The position numbers and the translations under genes were made by a program. 64,000 nt of DNA from Agrostemma githago. Taxonomy: Eukaryota; Streptophyta; Magnoliopsida; Caryophyllales; Caryophyllaceae. Every line of letters starts with the position of its first letter. Within the stretch, counting starts at the first letter, position 1. This document shows, in pieces, positions 10,770 through 22,457 of the stretch. The notes beneath the pieces are model-generated. The model saw nothing but the letters and a program-made list of their open reading frames with translations. It was not told the DNA's origin and ran no database searches. The stretch spans positions 13,133,277-13,197,276 of the forward strand of contig OY288261.1 of assembly GCA_958450325.1 (NCBI GenBank), in the 5' to 3' direction.

Positions 10770-12569
10770 GCCCCTTGCATACAACACTTTCGATACGACG
10801 AATCAATTATTCCCATACACTCATAAGCATAAAAACTTAGCATCGAGAAACCGATATTACAAAACCCGAAGGAAACCGGTCCGACACCCGACACCCTTCA
10901 CACGTCCCATCTAAACGAGCCACCACAACTCACCGACATCCACTCGACGCTCTTGTGCCCAAGCCACGTCCCGACGAGCTCCGATCCGAGTAAACTAAAA
11001 CATGTAGGTTGAGGGTGCACCAAACTCGATTTCTCCTTCTCTTCTCCTTCTCGTCGTTTTTTTATGGGTCGTCGGTCCTTTTTATTACGAGTCTTTCGTC
11101 GTTTTTTTTATTTCTCTAATATCGATATTATTAAAAACTATTTTCATATATCGAACATTCCTAAAAATATAATATCAACTCTATAGTTGAATATCGTATT
11201 AAAGGAATTAAATTAAATCTCGTCGAAGCTAAGAAAATCGTTACATCTTTTTTTTTACAAAATACAATGATTTCAAACGCGGAGAGAATTAACATTTTTT
11301 TCGTCCAAACTCTTTTTTTCAAACAATTTTACAAAACTCTTTTTAATTCATTCCGAATATTCGATATCGATTTCATAATCGAATATCGGATGTGACGAAT
11401 ATCGAAAACATAAATCGAGTATAAATTAATTCGTATTTGTACGCGATTTATCAAAATTAACAATTTTCGAACAATGAGCAAAACCGGGACAGACCCGCAC
11501 GCGAGTCGCGCCCCACCCAGGCGACTCGTGAACGAGCCTGAAACCCGCGCTCCTTTTTTTAGCTTCTTTGTTCGTTTTTTATTATTTATTCTACGAAACG
11601 ATTTCTAAAATCTATATCTTTTCTAAAGCTATTCCGAGTATGTGATATTGATTTCGTAGTCAATTATCGAATATAACGAATATCGAAAATATTAGATCGA
11701 GTGCAAATTATGCGATATTTGTACGTGATTTAATAAAAGCATCGAATTTTCAAAAAACCGATTTCGAAAACAGGCCGTCACGCGACCCGCCGGCATCCTG
11801 GGCGAGCCGCGCGGCCGGCTGTCACGCGACACACCCTTTCTTTTTATTTATTTTTCGAACTTTATTTTTTATAAAAAACCGCGTCTTTTAGCAATATTTT
11901 CATATTTCGATCTCGTATACTTATTATTTTTGCTATATTATTTTTCACAAATCGATACTAATTCGTTTGTTTATCCTTTGTAGCAAATTCATATCTTTTT
12001 CATCGTTTGTTTTATTATACTAAAACGAATCTCACATGCTAAATTCAACTTTGACGTTAAATTTTCATGCATTAACTCGACTTAGCAACCCATTCAATTC
12101 CTCGCATGTTTAGGAAAACAATGTTTGCATATCATTCATCGTTTTACTAACGCGCGTATTAAAAAATCATTCGATATCCTAGTAGAGGCCGCTAATGTGC
12201 GGGCGGGGTTGGGTGTTCTTAGTGAACTTCCCAACACGTACCCTCACCCCTTACTCAGAACCGTGGTTTCCGGATGTCCGAAACCATTGGCAACGAGAGT
12301 CATTCAATATACGATTAACCGATCAAGTCGGCATCGGTATCGAAATGCAAAGGGATGAGCCCAATAAACTCTGACATCGGAAATGGACCGTATTTTGTAT
12401 ACGGCCCACTACGACATAGAGTGGGCTTGAACGGTTCCGAATAACCATAAAATTCGGTGGCGACTCCATCTTCGATTTAAATTTCAATTTGATCATCTCA
12501 TATGGAGATTCATTCGCCTCCCCAAACCCGCGCGTGGCCACGTCGGGGTGGACCTATGTCATGTCCACA
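10770..12569 (+). repeat. 5'-truncated LTR X2, related to X1
   Basis: Homologous to X1 from gccccttgcatacaacac (X1 4183 onward) to the end gtcatgtccaca. It lacks the U3 part and TATA box. The middle part (about 11768-12207) is intact here although deleted in X1. No PBS follows. The palindrome cgtggccacg near its end suggests a U5 hairpin. The left edge abuts the chloroplast insert. Confidence 0.75.
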
Positions 12570-14368
12570 AGAGGTTATGAGAAATTCTCTTGATTAATTC
12601 CTTGTTCATCCAAAGTTGGAAATAATAGTATAATTAATATTGAAAGACGAAGAATCTCTTTCAATTGGTTGAATCCTTTCCATGAAATGAATGTGACATC
12701 TGATAAGACCGTGCCCGAAGAGCAGGTCGAGATCATGACAGTGTTTAGCCTGATATTGCGATCTTAATTGAGCCTTATGATGTGGCCTTAATTGAGCCAA
12801 ATTTGTTAATTGATGAAAGTAAATATCTCATATACGCGAAGTTCGATATGAGAGGAAGAAAAATTATATACGAGTTGGAATTTTGACATGCACACTATGA
12901 CCCGGAATAAATAGTGCTAATATAAATTGAACCTATGACGAGAAATTCATAGTGTTGACCAATATTGAAACCGTAACGTAAAGTTCACGGTGTTTTACAA
13001 ATTTTTGCTTTGCATGTAGCAAATATTATTTTGAGTATCAAAAATTTAGAATAAACTTGATGTTTGTTTACGGATGTTTGCAAAGTATGAGATACTCTTA
13101 ACAGTTGATATTCGTATCATAATAATATAAACAATTTACTGAAGCGAATGGTATTATCATATTTTCAGGATGTAATACTCGTATATTTTATTTTCATACA
13201 AATTATGTAGTCGTAAAGACACATTATTTTGAAAAGGCCTTAAAGGAATTATGCGTCATGTCGCGTATCTGCATGTCATGGTCGAGCAAATTAATGCGAT
13301 ATTAAAATCGTGAGTCTCGTATAGGTGATTAATAGTCATTTTTCCTGGTAATGAATATGACATGAACAAAATATTCGATTAACGACCATTATTTCGTGAA
13401 ACGAATATGACATCGAATAAAAGATTGATTAAGTGATGAAAATTATGTCACTGACACTGAATAAGTGTAAGGGATTGAATATTTTAATTATGTGTTTATT
13501 TAAAAACTCAAATATTTTTACCGGAAACGGTATAGTAATGATCACAATATCTTGGGAAGGTAACGTGATAATGCGACCATGTATTTATATGGTGGAATAA
13601 ATGATCAGTTGATTAATGATCAATTTACAATTGTTATTATTATAAGATGGAATTGAATTACCCTAAGAGTAATATATATACAGTCATATTCCGAAAAGAA
13701 ATATTGACGGGTCTTGCCTATTCTATTAGACACCATTTGTGTCATGTCACTATCATTTGATATGGTCATATGACTAAATAAAATTAGTGTGCACATATGA
13801 TTGAATGTAGCTAAACAGAAGTTTAGCAGGATGAGAATCAGTCAACTAGTAAAATTGACACGAAAATATTAAAAATGTGACAAATTGAGGCCATCCGGGT
13901 TCTTCTTACACCCGTTTCGATAAACCCGACGTTTATCTTGAAAGAATTTAATGGCGTGCTGATCAAACTCTCTAGTGTACCAATAAAATTATATTTAAGG
14001 CAAGACAATACACTGAGATTGAGTATGTGAAATATTGGAGATCTAAATACTACTCGTAGTTGAATAATGGAGATGAACATCCATATCCGATTGACCTTAG
14101 TTTTAAGGCTTTAATTATGTGACCTATAGTCACAAATAATTTTACGAGTAGTTCATGTAATCAAATTTTACAATGTAAATATTATGTGAACATGGTGATC
14201 TTCCGAATGGGCAATTTTAATTCAGCACGTAGAAAACCAACTGCGTTAAGTTGAACTCCCAAATATATTATTTTATTGAAGAGAATCATTTGATAAAGTC
14301 AATGAAATATTAGACAAATTTCTAAGGTGGATATTATATTGCCCTTTAAATCTATCAAGTAATGATAG

Positions 14369-14490
14369 TTTTTACCACCTTAGGGGGAGATTGATAAGAA
14401 TAAGCTGGTAAAAACAAACAAGTAATGTTGATCCTAACTGAACCAGAAGTTCAGAGACTTATTTTGAAGATGAAATACATCAATTAGAGG
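14369..14490 (+). pseudogene. Possible copia pol relic (integrase-RT linker)
   Basis: The string accaccttagggggag reads TTLGG in one frame, like the PLGG motif that lies between integrase and reverse transcriptase in some plant copia polyproteins. About 60 bp on, another frame reads EPEVQRLIL, similar to the following conserved stretch. Stops interrupt it at once. A DSGCTEH-like protease motif seen at 14653 is out of order and may be chance. Confidence 0.3.
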
Positions 14491-15377
14491 TTCATGAAAT
14501 ATGAATAATGATTCGATCATTGTGGTATGATGATGTATATGATGATATATCAGCTTGATTACTTATCTTATTAAATATGTTATACATTGAAATTTATGAT
14601 TTCACTATAGATAGATTCACCCTCATTGTGGTGTAGCGAGCTATAGATCAGTCATGGATAGTGGATGTACTGAACATTGAGATTCTTGCCAAATTTTTAA
14701 TAATCACACACGATATAGTGTGAGGGTCATAATCGGTTCATTTGTTATAAAAAAAATGGCAACCATGTGCAGTTGGTACTCGTAAAGAGTAATGAAATTG
14801 AATGTCCCGAAGTAGCATAGATATCTGATGATAATAGATGGCCTACATAAAAAGATTGGTACCACATAGCTTCAGATTCAGATATCAATAATCAGTACCG
14901 ATGATAAGAGATTATATCGATATATTAATTCGTGGAACCGAATAATAGTTGCGCGCATTCGACCCTAATAGGGATCTTATATAAAAATTCATTTTGATTG
15001 TTGACGTACAATCTATGGTTAAGATTGAGCTCATGGACTTAAAGTCCACGTATTGACATGAAGTCAATCCAATTATGAATATTGGTGAATATACTGTACG
15101 GTTTGCATTTGAGTCTCATGTGCATGTAATATAGTTATTTTATCATTGCATATTAGTTAAGATTACATCATTGCATTAATTTAGAATATATACACTATAG
15201 GGCATTGTTCATATTACATGCATGCACGAGATTATTATTGTTATTGATAAAATATAAAAGGATTTGTATTATTGTAACTTCTTAACTTACTTTTTTTCTT
15301 AATCATGAATACAAACATAGACCATATTTATAGTATCCGTATCTAACTTGAACTAGGAAACTAAATCATATCTTTCC

Positions 15378-15535
15378 TGTTTCCTAAACCATCACACAAT
15401 ATTGTCCTGTTTCCTAATCCTTCACGCAATATTGTCATATTGCGTGTTTCATAATCTTCACGCAATATTGTCCTATTGCGTGTTTCCCAAACCTTCACGC
15501 AATATTGTCTTATTGCGTGTTTCCTAAACTTACTC
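15378..15535. repeat. Four-copy tandem repeat with palindromic core
   Basis: About four imperfect copies of a unit of some 45 bp. The best copies contain acgcaatattgtc followed by atattgcgt, a hairpin-forming core. It lies inside copia element I. Confidence 0.65.
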
Positions 15536-16028
15536 GGATACCGTGCTACGTTATCCTCCATTACTTATACTCTATTAGTTATATATTGCAGGATATATGT
15601 TTAAAAGGAGATCATACTCCTAGATTGATAAGTACTCCGGGAAGGAGCTTATATTAAAAATTACCAGCACATGACAGTGGTTGATCGAATGATTTCTTGA
15701 AGGACTCGTGAATAAGTATATATATTTGAACCTCTACACGTAAGTGTATCTATGAGAGCATTCAACATACATGTGATATGGTGTGAATGCACGGGTTCGT
15801 TGTCTCTGCTTGATGTTTGAGCGTATGAAAGATCATACATGATTAAATTTCTTGTCATGTGAAAATAGTTTATGGTCCAAAAGCGCCATAATAGTTGGAA
15901 AATAAGGTAGTGGAATGCTACAATGAGTATGTTAATCCGTACAATGACAAGAAATCAATTATTATTTAAGATAAATCAGATTGATTGATAATTCTCCTGA
16001 AGATCGATAATCAGTTGAGAAATAATGT

Positions 16029-16525
16029 TAGCTACACTCTTTTTTCCTTCGACTAGGTTTTTTGTCCTAATGGGTTTTTCCTAGCAAGGTTTTAACGAGG
16101 TAGCGCTATAGACATGTCAATACGCTATAGTTATGATCATCATAATTTTGAGATGACGTGATACATATTTGGTAATGCATTGAAGAGTCATGATTGACGA
16201 TGTTTGAAGAAATGTGATTATCACGGATTCCTATTGATTGAAGATACCAAGTTTGTTGGTTACGAAAAATCTATTTCAACGCCTTACAGTTACATGAAGA
16301 CATGAAGTATTCAAGAAATATCAAGTTATGTAATCATCCGGGGGAGTGAGTAAGCACGTGTTGTACTCTTTTTCCTAAGCCATGGTTTTGTCCCATTGGG
16401 TTTTCCATGAAAAGGTTTTAACGAGGCAACCTGTTATGCGTGTTTGAAGATCTATGTACTCTTTTTTCTTTACTAGTTTTTTTCCCACCGGGTTTTTTTA
16501 GTCAAGGTTTTAACGAGGCATGTTC
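16029..16525 (+). repeat. Three copies of a copia 3'-UTR motif
   Basis: Related blocks at about 16029-16107, 16360-16430 and 16454-16522 share tactctttttcc, then ttttgtccca.tgggtttt, then aaggttttaacgaggca. Element II carries two such blocks at 56829-56995. They lie directly before the polypurine tract and are typical of the 3' end of one group of plant copia elements. Confidence 0.65.
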
Positions 16526-16551
16526 TTCAGTGATGTACATCCAAGGGGGAG

Positions 16552-16722
16552 TGTTATGAAATAATATGTGGATGTCCATCGGGCCTTATAGCCCATTACG
16601 ATGTAACCCTAGGATGTAGCATGTACTATATATACCCCTTGATGGGATGAATAAACTACCTCTCTGATTTCTCTCATTCCTTTATCTCTCTCTAGTTTCT
16701 CTTCTCTTCTTCTTTCACAACA
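16552..16722 (+). repeat. 3' LTR of copia element I
   Basis: Begins tgttatgaaataat directly after the polypurine tract and ends tttcacaaca, 171 bp. A TATA box (tatatata, 16627-16634) is followed by ccccttgatgggatgaataa, closely matching the LTR of element II (52646-52820). The matching 5' LTR is missing. Confidence 0.75.
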
Positions 16723-17289
16723 GCATTTACGTTTAAAAAAAGCAAAAAAAAAAGAAACAAACAACAGCCCTTAACCTCCCCCACCCCACGACTCTCTCCC
16801 ACACAACCACCCTCCCAACCTCACTCACCAGTCACCCCCATCAGCCTGACCACCTTCGCCCACCACCACCGACCCACCCGAACCGACCACCCTCGATCCA
16901 AGCCCACCACCCCGACCCGACCACCCTCGACCCGAAACCGAACCCAAACACCCCTCCAGCATTGTTGGTGACCACCCAATGACCCACACTGTCCTCCACG
17001 GCCATCACGCCAATGTGGACGTTGGTCGGTGAGACGACGGACTTTGGCATGGACGATTCCGATGATTATGTTTTGGGTGTTGGTGTTCATTGAAGATTGG
17101 ATTTTGGATGTTTTAGAGAGAAAATCAAAGAATGAATTGTGAGGATGTGATGAAATGACAAGGGTAATTCAGTAAAGTGTCGTTAGAATTGAGTAAAAGC
17201 TTGTTAGGAAAAAGCACAGACCCTTTAATTTGCGAAATAGTATGAGCTACGAATTTTTGAATGGTTGATTATATTTTTCTTAGATGATA
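16723..17289. other. Unclassified segment with a C-rich island
   Basis: About 16765-16960 is strongly C-rich and low in complexity. The minus strand has two overlapping open frames (16821-17090 and 16841-17050) rich in Gly and Arg, which I read as composition effects. Around 16960-17090 the sequence looks less biased. I recognise no domain and no transposon ends. Confidence 0.4.
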
Positions 17290-17381
17290 CTACCTCCGAT
17301 TCTTTGGAACTGCTACACTTTGTAAGATTTGGGAAGAGTATTTTAATAAAATGTAGCAATTACAAAGAATCAGAAGGGGGG
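17290..17381. mobile_element. Stowaway-like MITE 1
   Basis: A 92-bp element flanked by TA on both sides (17288-17289 and 17382-17383). The start ctacctccgattcttt pairs imperfectly with the end aaagaatcagaaggggg. Size, TA target and the CTNCCTCCG-like end fit Tc1/mariner-derived Stowaway MITEs. Confidence 0.6.
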
Positions 17382-17410
17382 TATGTTTTTTATACTCCAT
17401 ATATATAATA

Positions 17411-17507
17411 CTCCCTTTCGGTTTTTATTTATTGCCACATTTTAATATAATATATACCTCACATATATTCATCAAATGGGGTAAAAAATAAAAATCGGAG
17501 GAAGAAG
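17411..17507. mobile_element. Stowaway-like MITE 2
   Basis: A 97-bp element flanked by TA (17409-17410 and 17508-17509). The start ctccctttcggtttttat pairs with the end ataaaaatcggaggaag. It lies 29 bp from MITE 1. Confidence 0.65.
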
Positions 17508-17509
17508 TA

Positions 17510-18259
17510 TGTAATAATGACGATGATTTTTTTTAAAGTTTTGGATATTGTCGATAATTTTTTAATAACGCCCCCTCACTTCTCAAATCATGGATCCGCC
17601 TCTGCCTCCTTACACAAATCTTACGGAGTTCCCATGATTCAAAACTTTTAGAATTCATAATTCGATAACCTTAGAATCGCGAACGAAACTCGAACTTTTT
17701 GGACTAGTTCATAATTCTCAAGAATTAAGATTAAACTAGGAACCCTAAGTTAAATTAAACGGTTGATAACCTAATAATTTATACGTTCTTAACGTAAACC
17801 GAAACTATTTTAGACGTTATATAGTCGTCGTTCATCCCGTTCAAGTCGTTATTCGTCACTAGGTGAATACCTAAATCTAGTACTTTCAATTCAATTTCAA
17901 TAAGGGTCTTTACATTATGCATTATGATATAGTTAGACAAATGGATTCATAATCCACCAAACTGATGTGCACACCATTGTTTTCCAAACACGGTGTGCAA
18001 CATTTCTCATAGCTCGGTACCTATCAAAGTGTATGTTCGACCAGAGCCCTAGACCAAATTGTTCAACATACGTAAAGTCCACAACTTAAATATGAGTAGT
18101 CATTATAGGACCGTTCTTTATCGTCTACGCATTATTTTTATTGTTTCGTGTACAATCTAAGGGTGTAACACTCATCTAATTGATTATTTACGTTATCATA
18201 TTCTTATTGCTTTTAATCACATGTTTTATTGCTTCTACGATGAAATTGCATGTTAAAGC
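17510..18259. other. Degenerate segment with a hAT end
   Basis: The end of a hAT-like element is visible at 17566-17604. Its complement begins CAGAGGCGGATCCATGA, a common plant hAT terminus. I find no partner end. From about 17640 to 18259 the sequence has the feel of an old Tat LTR (the ctaagggtgtaacactcatc area resembles 35245-35270), but homology is weak. No gene seen. Confidence 0.35.
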
Positions 18260-18701
18260 TGTAGACACCCGCATTTTGTCTGCTTGTGTCTCTAGCAACT
18301 TCCCGCCAAACACCCGATGATGATAGACGTTAACATGCTTCTAAAAGCTCGAAACAGGGCTCGCAAGCAATGATATCTAACTAAGACATATTACGGAGTG
18401 CAAGTCTCACAAAACAGACCTCAAAATCAAACTCCTTGAGTAAAATCCAATAAAACAAAGCTATTATATTCTAAGCCAAAACCGCCACCGGAGGCAAAAC
18501 TATCTTTTATCGACAAAGTCAAAATCGGTCAAAGCCAAAAACACGAAACATCCAAAATATAAAATCAAGTCCAAGTGCATGATCACGCGCAATCCAAACC
18601 TACCTCTTCCATACGCGTGTATCCAATCCCGTAGATCAAGCAAATTCTAAACAACACGCGTTTGACTGCACGGAACCGAGCGCCTCAGAACTGAGGAGCT
18701 T
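18260..18701 (+). repeat. Start of a Tat-like LTR, cut by Athila-like piece B
   Basis: Begins tgtagacacccgcattttg, the canonical start of this LTR type, and follows X1 (3595-4010) over several hundred bases (caaacacccgatgatgat, ctcacaaaac.gacctcaaaatca). It breaks at 18702. It may be the left end of element Y's 5' LTR, although it is closer in sequence to X1 than to Y's 3' LTR, so a mosaic is possible. Confidence 0.55.
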
Positions 18702-20448
18702 TGATCTCGCCCGAATATGGATCAGTCGTTAACGAAACAAAGGGAATCAAACAATACTTATATGACTCGCAAATAACACAAAAACAAGTAAATGTAGTCG
18801 TGGTAAGTCGAGGTCGATCCACAGGGATGACAGTTGGATAATCGAGTAGGAGCTATGCGTTTGGGGTCTAATTGGAGGGTTTTGAGTTGAGTCTAAACTA
18901 GAATGTGATGATTGAAGAAGAACAATCAATAAGGAAAGGATGTTAGGGGGAGTCGAGAATCGGTAATCGGGTTCTATGAGTCTCGAAATTATGGGTCGGT
19001 CACAAAGTCAATAGAGGGAGAATGCCACCTTTCGATTTCTTCACCCAACTTATCTAAATGCCACTTTCGCGGCGAAATAGGTAAGTCTCAAGTCAAGGTA
19101 ACTTCTACCCCGAGTGAGTCAAGGTCGATCTAGTTGACCGAACTAAGTCAACAAAGACACAAAAACCTCAAACATGATAAATCAACAAGCATGCAACCAA
19201 ATCACAATTCTGTAATTCATATTACCCAAGATCTTCCTCCCTTAACCCCCTAACAAGGAAACTACTCACGATCCATGAAGGAAATTAAAAAGCAATAACA
19301 ATGGAAATGATATCAAAAACATGCATAATGACAAAACTAGAGGAAATAAAGCTAAAACAACGAAGGAAATTACGATCAACAAAAGAAACTACAAGGCGAT
19401 CTAAAAACAACGCAAGTAAAATCAATGAAAATTATACAATAATGAAAGAACAATATTAAAATATAATCTAGAGATGAGGCAGAGGAAAAGAAATAAACTA
19501 ACAATGGAGAAAGATAACAATAAAGAAGATGAAAATTGCATAAAAATAAGAGAAGCCTTGATGAAGAGGACAATGGATTTGTCACTAATTCTTTGATAAT
19601 CTCCAAAGAACTTCTTGAATTAAACTAGAATTCTTTACAAAATCTTGAATCTAAAACTAGATGAAGATGAAGATTGATAAAAACTATGAATATCTAATGG
19701 CTATCTATCTAAGCTAATGTAGTGATGGATTATGAAGGATAATAAGATGGTATTAAGATGATATGTGCATCTAACTAGGTTAGCTATATATATAGTATTA
19801 GCTTAATGGATCCCTAAACCAAAGCCCAAATCCAAATTTTGCTCCATTAGTGAGACTTTTACCCAATGAATCTTCCTATGGTGAAACTTCACCCCGCGAA
19901 CATTTGCCATTCACGAGCCATTACCGCCGAGTGAAACTTCACCGGGTGGGTTAACCGGTGAACTTCCTTCCAGATTTTGCATTTGGGGGCCTCTTTACCG
20001 TCGGGCGAAACTTTACCCGATGGGTGAAAGTTTTGCCCGGTCATTTCGCCCGGTGGAGAAAGTTTCCTGAAGATCTTCGGAGAGGTCGAAATGTCGTCGG
20101 GCGAAACTTCGCCCGGTGGTATCTCATCGGGTGAAACTTCACCCGATGGTTTCTTTGACCTCTTTTCTGGTCTCGCTCTTTTTCGTTTGATTGGTTGGAC
20201 TTTTGGTTTTGTATGTTGTTTTTCGGACGATATTCCACTCTCTTGCGCTCGTGGAAACTTGGTCGTCCTCTAGGTTGCGAATCCCATCAAAATAGATAGA
20301 GAACCTACCAAAAACACGTGAAATGCACAAGAGAGACGCTAATGCCAGAAAGACTAAGAATAAGGCGATAATCACACTTTAATCTCGCAAAACGGAGGAA
20401 AAACGAGTCTAAATGGGAGGAAAAACGGTCTAAATTTAGCACACATCA
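18702..20448 (-). repeat. LTR of Athila-like piece B (minus strand)
   Basis: On the minus strand it runs from TGATGTGTGC to GGGCGAGATCA, 1747 bp, preceded by the polypurine tract (complement of 20449-20461). A TATA-like tatatatata lies at 19785-19794. The conserved block gtaagtcgaggtcgatccac is at 18800-18825. It resembles LTR C (57098-58968) along most of its length. It is inserted in Tat-like LTR sequence. Confidence 0.75.
19860..20150. repeat. Palindrome cluster in LTR B
   Basis: Repeated units such as cgggcgaaacttcgcccgg and cgggtgaaacttcacccga, each an inverted repeat of about 8 bp around a short centre. There are at least six full or half units, with varied spacing. The position within the LTR is equivalent to the clusters in A and C. 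Confidence 0.8.
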
Positions 20449-21167
20449 AATCCCCCACACTAAACCGTTGCTCGTCCTCTAGAAAAGTCCCAAAAAGAAA
20501 CCACATACTAATACTACTAGCTAGACTATGCTAAGTCGACACTGGGGAATCAATGGGCCCGCTCCGTCCCTTCAACTCACATTGGAGTACCTATGAGGTA
20601 AGGTACTTCAATGCAAGGCAAGTTGGGTCTTGCTCAAAATGGTGGATGCGACCAAACACACAAAAAAAATAACACGAAAGAATAGGCGCATCCAAAGCAA
20701 AAATAAAACACCGAATCCCTCATCGAGATGGCGGGGAAGACATTGATTACTTGCCTAAAACAATTATGAACATTCCAAGATAAATCACTCACGTAGACAA
20801 GGACCAAAGCCTAATAGTATGACATTAATGCAATACAAGTGTTGATAACTTATCTAGGTCCTCCTAATCTTCTAAAGGGGTACGACGGGGCGTTAAACGG
20901 AGTGGAATAAGTGAACCATGGAGTCGTTCGACACTGTAGGTAGGTGCAATCCCGCTTTCTTTGGCTAAGGCCAAGAGGGTCGTTCGAAACTTGAATTATC
21001 CAAATTAGCCCAAACAAAAAGTGGAGAAGTGTTTAAAATTTGTGTGGTGGATCGACTAATCACCGCTATCTTCCTTCTTCGGGACTCGGTCCTCTAGTAG
21101 GCACTTCTCGGCAAAAGTCAATCAAAGGTTTTTTTTGATGATACGATTTTCATTGAGGCTCCTTTTT
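20449..21167 (-). mobile_element. Truncated 3' internal end of Athila-like piece B
   Basis: Begins with the polypurine tract and follows element C (58969 to about 59700) through cactaaaccgttgctcgtcctc, gggcccgctccgtcccttcaac and tcgttcgacactgtag. No coding sequence is seen. The match to C ends at about 21167, so pol and the 5' LTR are missing. Confidence 0.65.
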
Positions 21168-21411
21168 CATCAACATATTTTATATCATATTTTATTGTCG
21201 CCCGACAATCATTTTTGAGCTTTTCTTCTTCCTAAATTATATGTTTAATGTCGATTTTTATTAGAAAGTAGATACTGCCGATTCTCGTGCTATTTTGCTG
21301 GTTAGGTACAATTTCGAGCATATTTAGGAGTAATAACCCAGATAGCCGAGACGAGAACGGAAGTCGAGGAAGAAAACGAAAAGACGAGAAGCAAAGAAAA
21401 ACTCAGCCGCG
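21168..21411. other. Unassigned 244-bp filler
   Basis: Matches neither element C on its left nor LTR Y on its right. The second half is purine-rich (gagacgagaacggaagtcgagg and following). There is no ORF or repeat. It could be a further piece of LTR or filler from the deletion that joined B to Y. Confidence 0.3.
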
Positions 21412-22436
21412 ATGATTTATTGCTTTTATGACCTTATAATCGCATGCTAAATCACCTAACACGGAATTCAAAACGTAAATCAACTAAAACTGAACAAAAC
21501 GATGGTCGGGTTTCGTATTAGTCCCGGTGCTCGCCATGTATGGTTCGATGCATCCCTATTAATACCGAACCATCGCATCTTAAGCAGAATACCGGGTAAA
21601 GTATACCACGAGAATGACTAATATCCGTATTACCGCGTTAAAACTGACTTGCTAATACCCATAATATTAGTACTCTCTACTCTCCTATGTGCATCTTTTC
21701 ATGGCCTGCTTGTCACGTGAAATCACATGCAAAGAATGTAAACACAACTACTTCGACAACAAAACTTACTTGTCCTTAAACAACCGACATAGCAAAAGGT
21801 ATAGGGTTAAAACAACGGATGTTACAGTACTTCTGCCACAACTAGGAAACGAAGTTATCAGCCAACCGATTGATTAGTAGAGGCCGCTATAAGTGCGGGC
21901 GGGATTGAATGTCTATGTCTATCGGATATTGGCTTCCCAATACGTACCCTCACCCCTTACTCAGAATCAACGATTTTCGGATGTTCGAAACCATTGGCAC
22001 TGAGAGTCATTCCAGGCATGGAGTGCTTAAGGGTACAAGTCTTTATCTTTAGGTCCCGTGCCCCTCAACTTTGAGCCGGCTAAGGATCAAAGTAGACTTG
22101 AACGGTTTCCAAGTCCCCATAATTGACTCGGTGGCGACTCCACAAATTGGCAACGAATTCAGTTCACTAAAAAGGTCGCCTTACCAAACATATCGGCCTT
22201 TAAAAATTTACAACCACGACTCGATCGATTCCAACGGAAACATGGGTGCCCGCATCTGTCTAGTACAAGTCCGGATCGTCATCTTAATCGAGGTCCAAAA
22301 CATCGTCCCGTACGCGAGATCGGACTGGCCCCCGACAGGGAGGGGCCGCGTGGGTGGTCGCCGCCATATATTGATAACCGAGTTAGCCCCGCGCGGGAGC
22401 GCGCGGGGCGTAGGGCGGTGCGGACGGACGTCCACA
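21412..22436 (+). repeat. 3' portion of the 5' LTR of element Y
   Basis: Nearly identical to 35305-36304 over its length, with scattered substitutions and a deletion of about 30 bp in the 3' copy near 35790. It ends gacgtccaca directly before the primer-binding site. The upstream part of the LTR is replaced by pieces B and 21168-21411. The 62-codon ORF at 21689 appears in both LTR copies but shows no protein-like conservation. Confidence 0.8.
22386..22409 (+). other. GC hairpin near the LTR end
   Basis: The sequence gccccgcgcg, then ggag, then cgcgcggggc forms a perfect 10-bp stem with a 4-base loop, 27 bp before the LTR end. The 3' LTR copy (about 36254-36278) keeps a weakened version. A U5 RNA structure is likely but untested. 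Confidence 0.6.
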
Positions 22437-22439
22437 GTT

Positions 22440-22457
22440 TGGCGACTCCGCTGGGGA
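22440..22457 (+). other. Primer-binding site of element Y
   Basis: The sequence tggcgactccgctgggga lies 3 bp after the LTR end. It is the PBS form seen in Tat/Ogre elements and is usually assigned to tRNA-Arg. It shows that Y is a plus-strand element. Confidence 0.75.

Larger units (their letters stand above)
12570..16551 (+). mobile_element. Decayed Ty1/copia element I, internal region
   Basis: AT-rich sequence with no long ORF, ending in a polypurine tract (ccaagggggag, 16541-16551) and a short LTR. It is assigned to copia by the pol-like relic near 14370 and by three copies of the 3' motif gtactctttttcc...tgggttttt...aaggttttaacgaggc. No 5' LTR or PBS is visible; the left end abuts LTR X2 directly. 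Apart from these marks and one small tandem repeat I see no gene in this 4-kb stretch. Confidence 0.55.

Noticed and set aside
9934..10787. Could the window be chloroplast DNA, or are rpoB and rpoC1 functional here
   Set aside because: Only about 790 bp matches plastid genes. Both are truncated and bordered by LINE and LTR sequence, so this is a nuclear insert.
14653..14676. DSGCTEH-like protease motif in copia element I
   Set aside because: It is followed at once by a stop and lies downstream of the integrase-RT linker relic, the wrong order. A chance match is likely.
20091..20375. ORFs overlapping the palindrome cluster in LTR B
   Set aside because: They are short frames created by the repeated gaaacttc/ccggtgg units, and no homologous frame is kept in LTR C.
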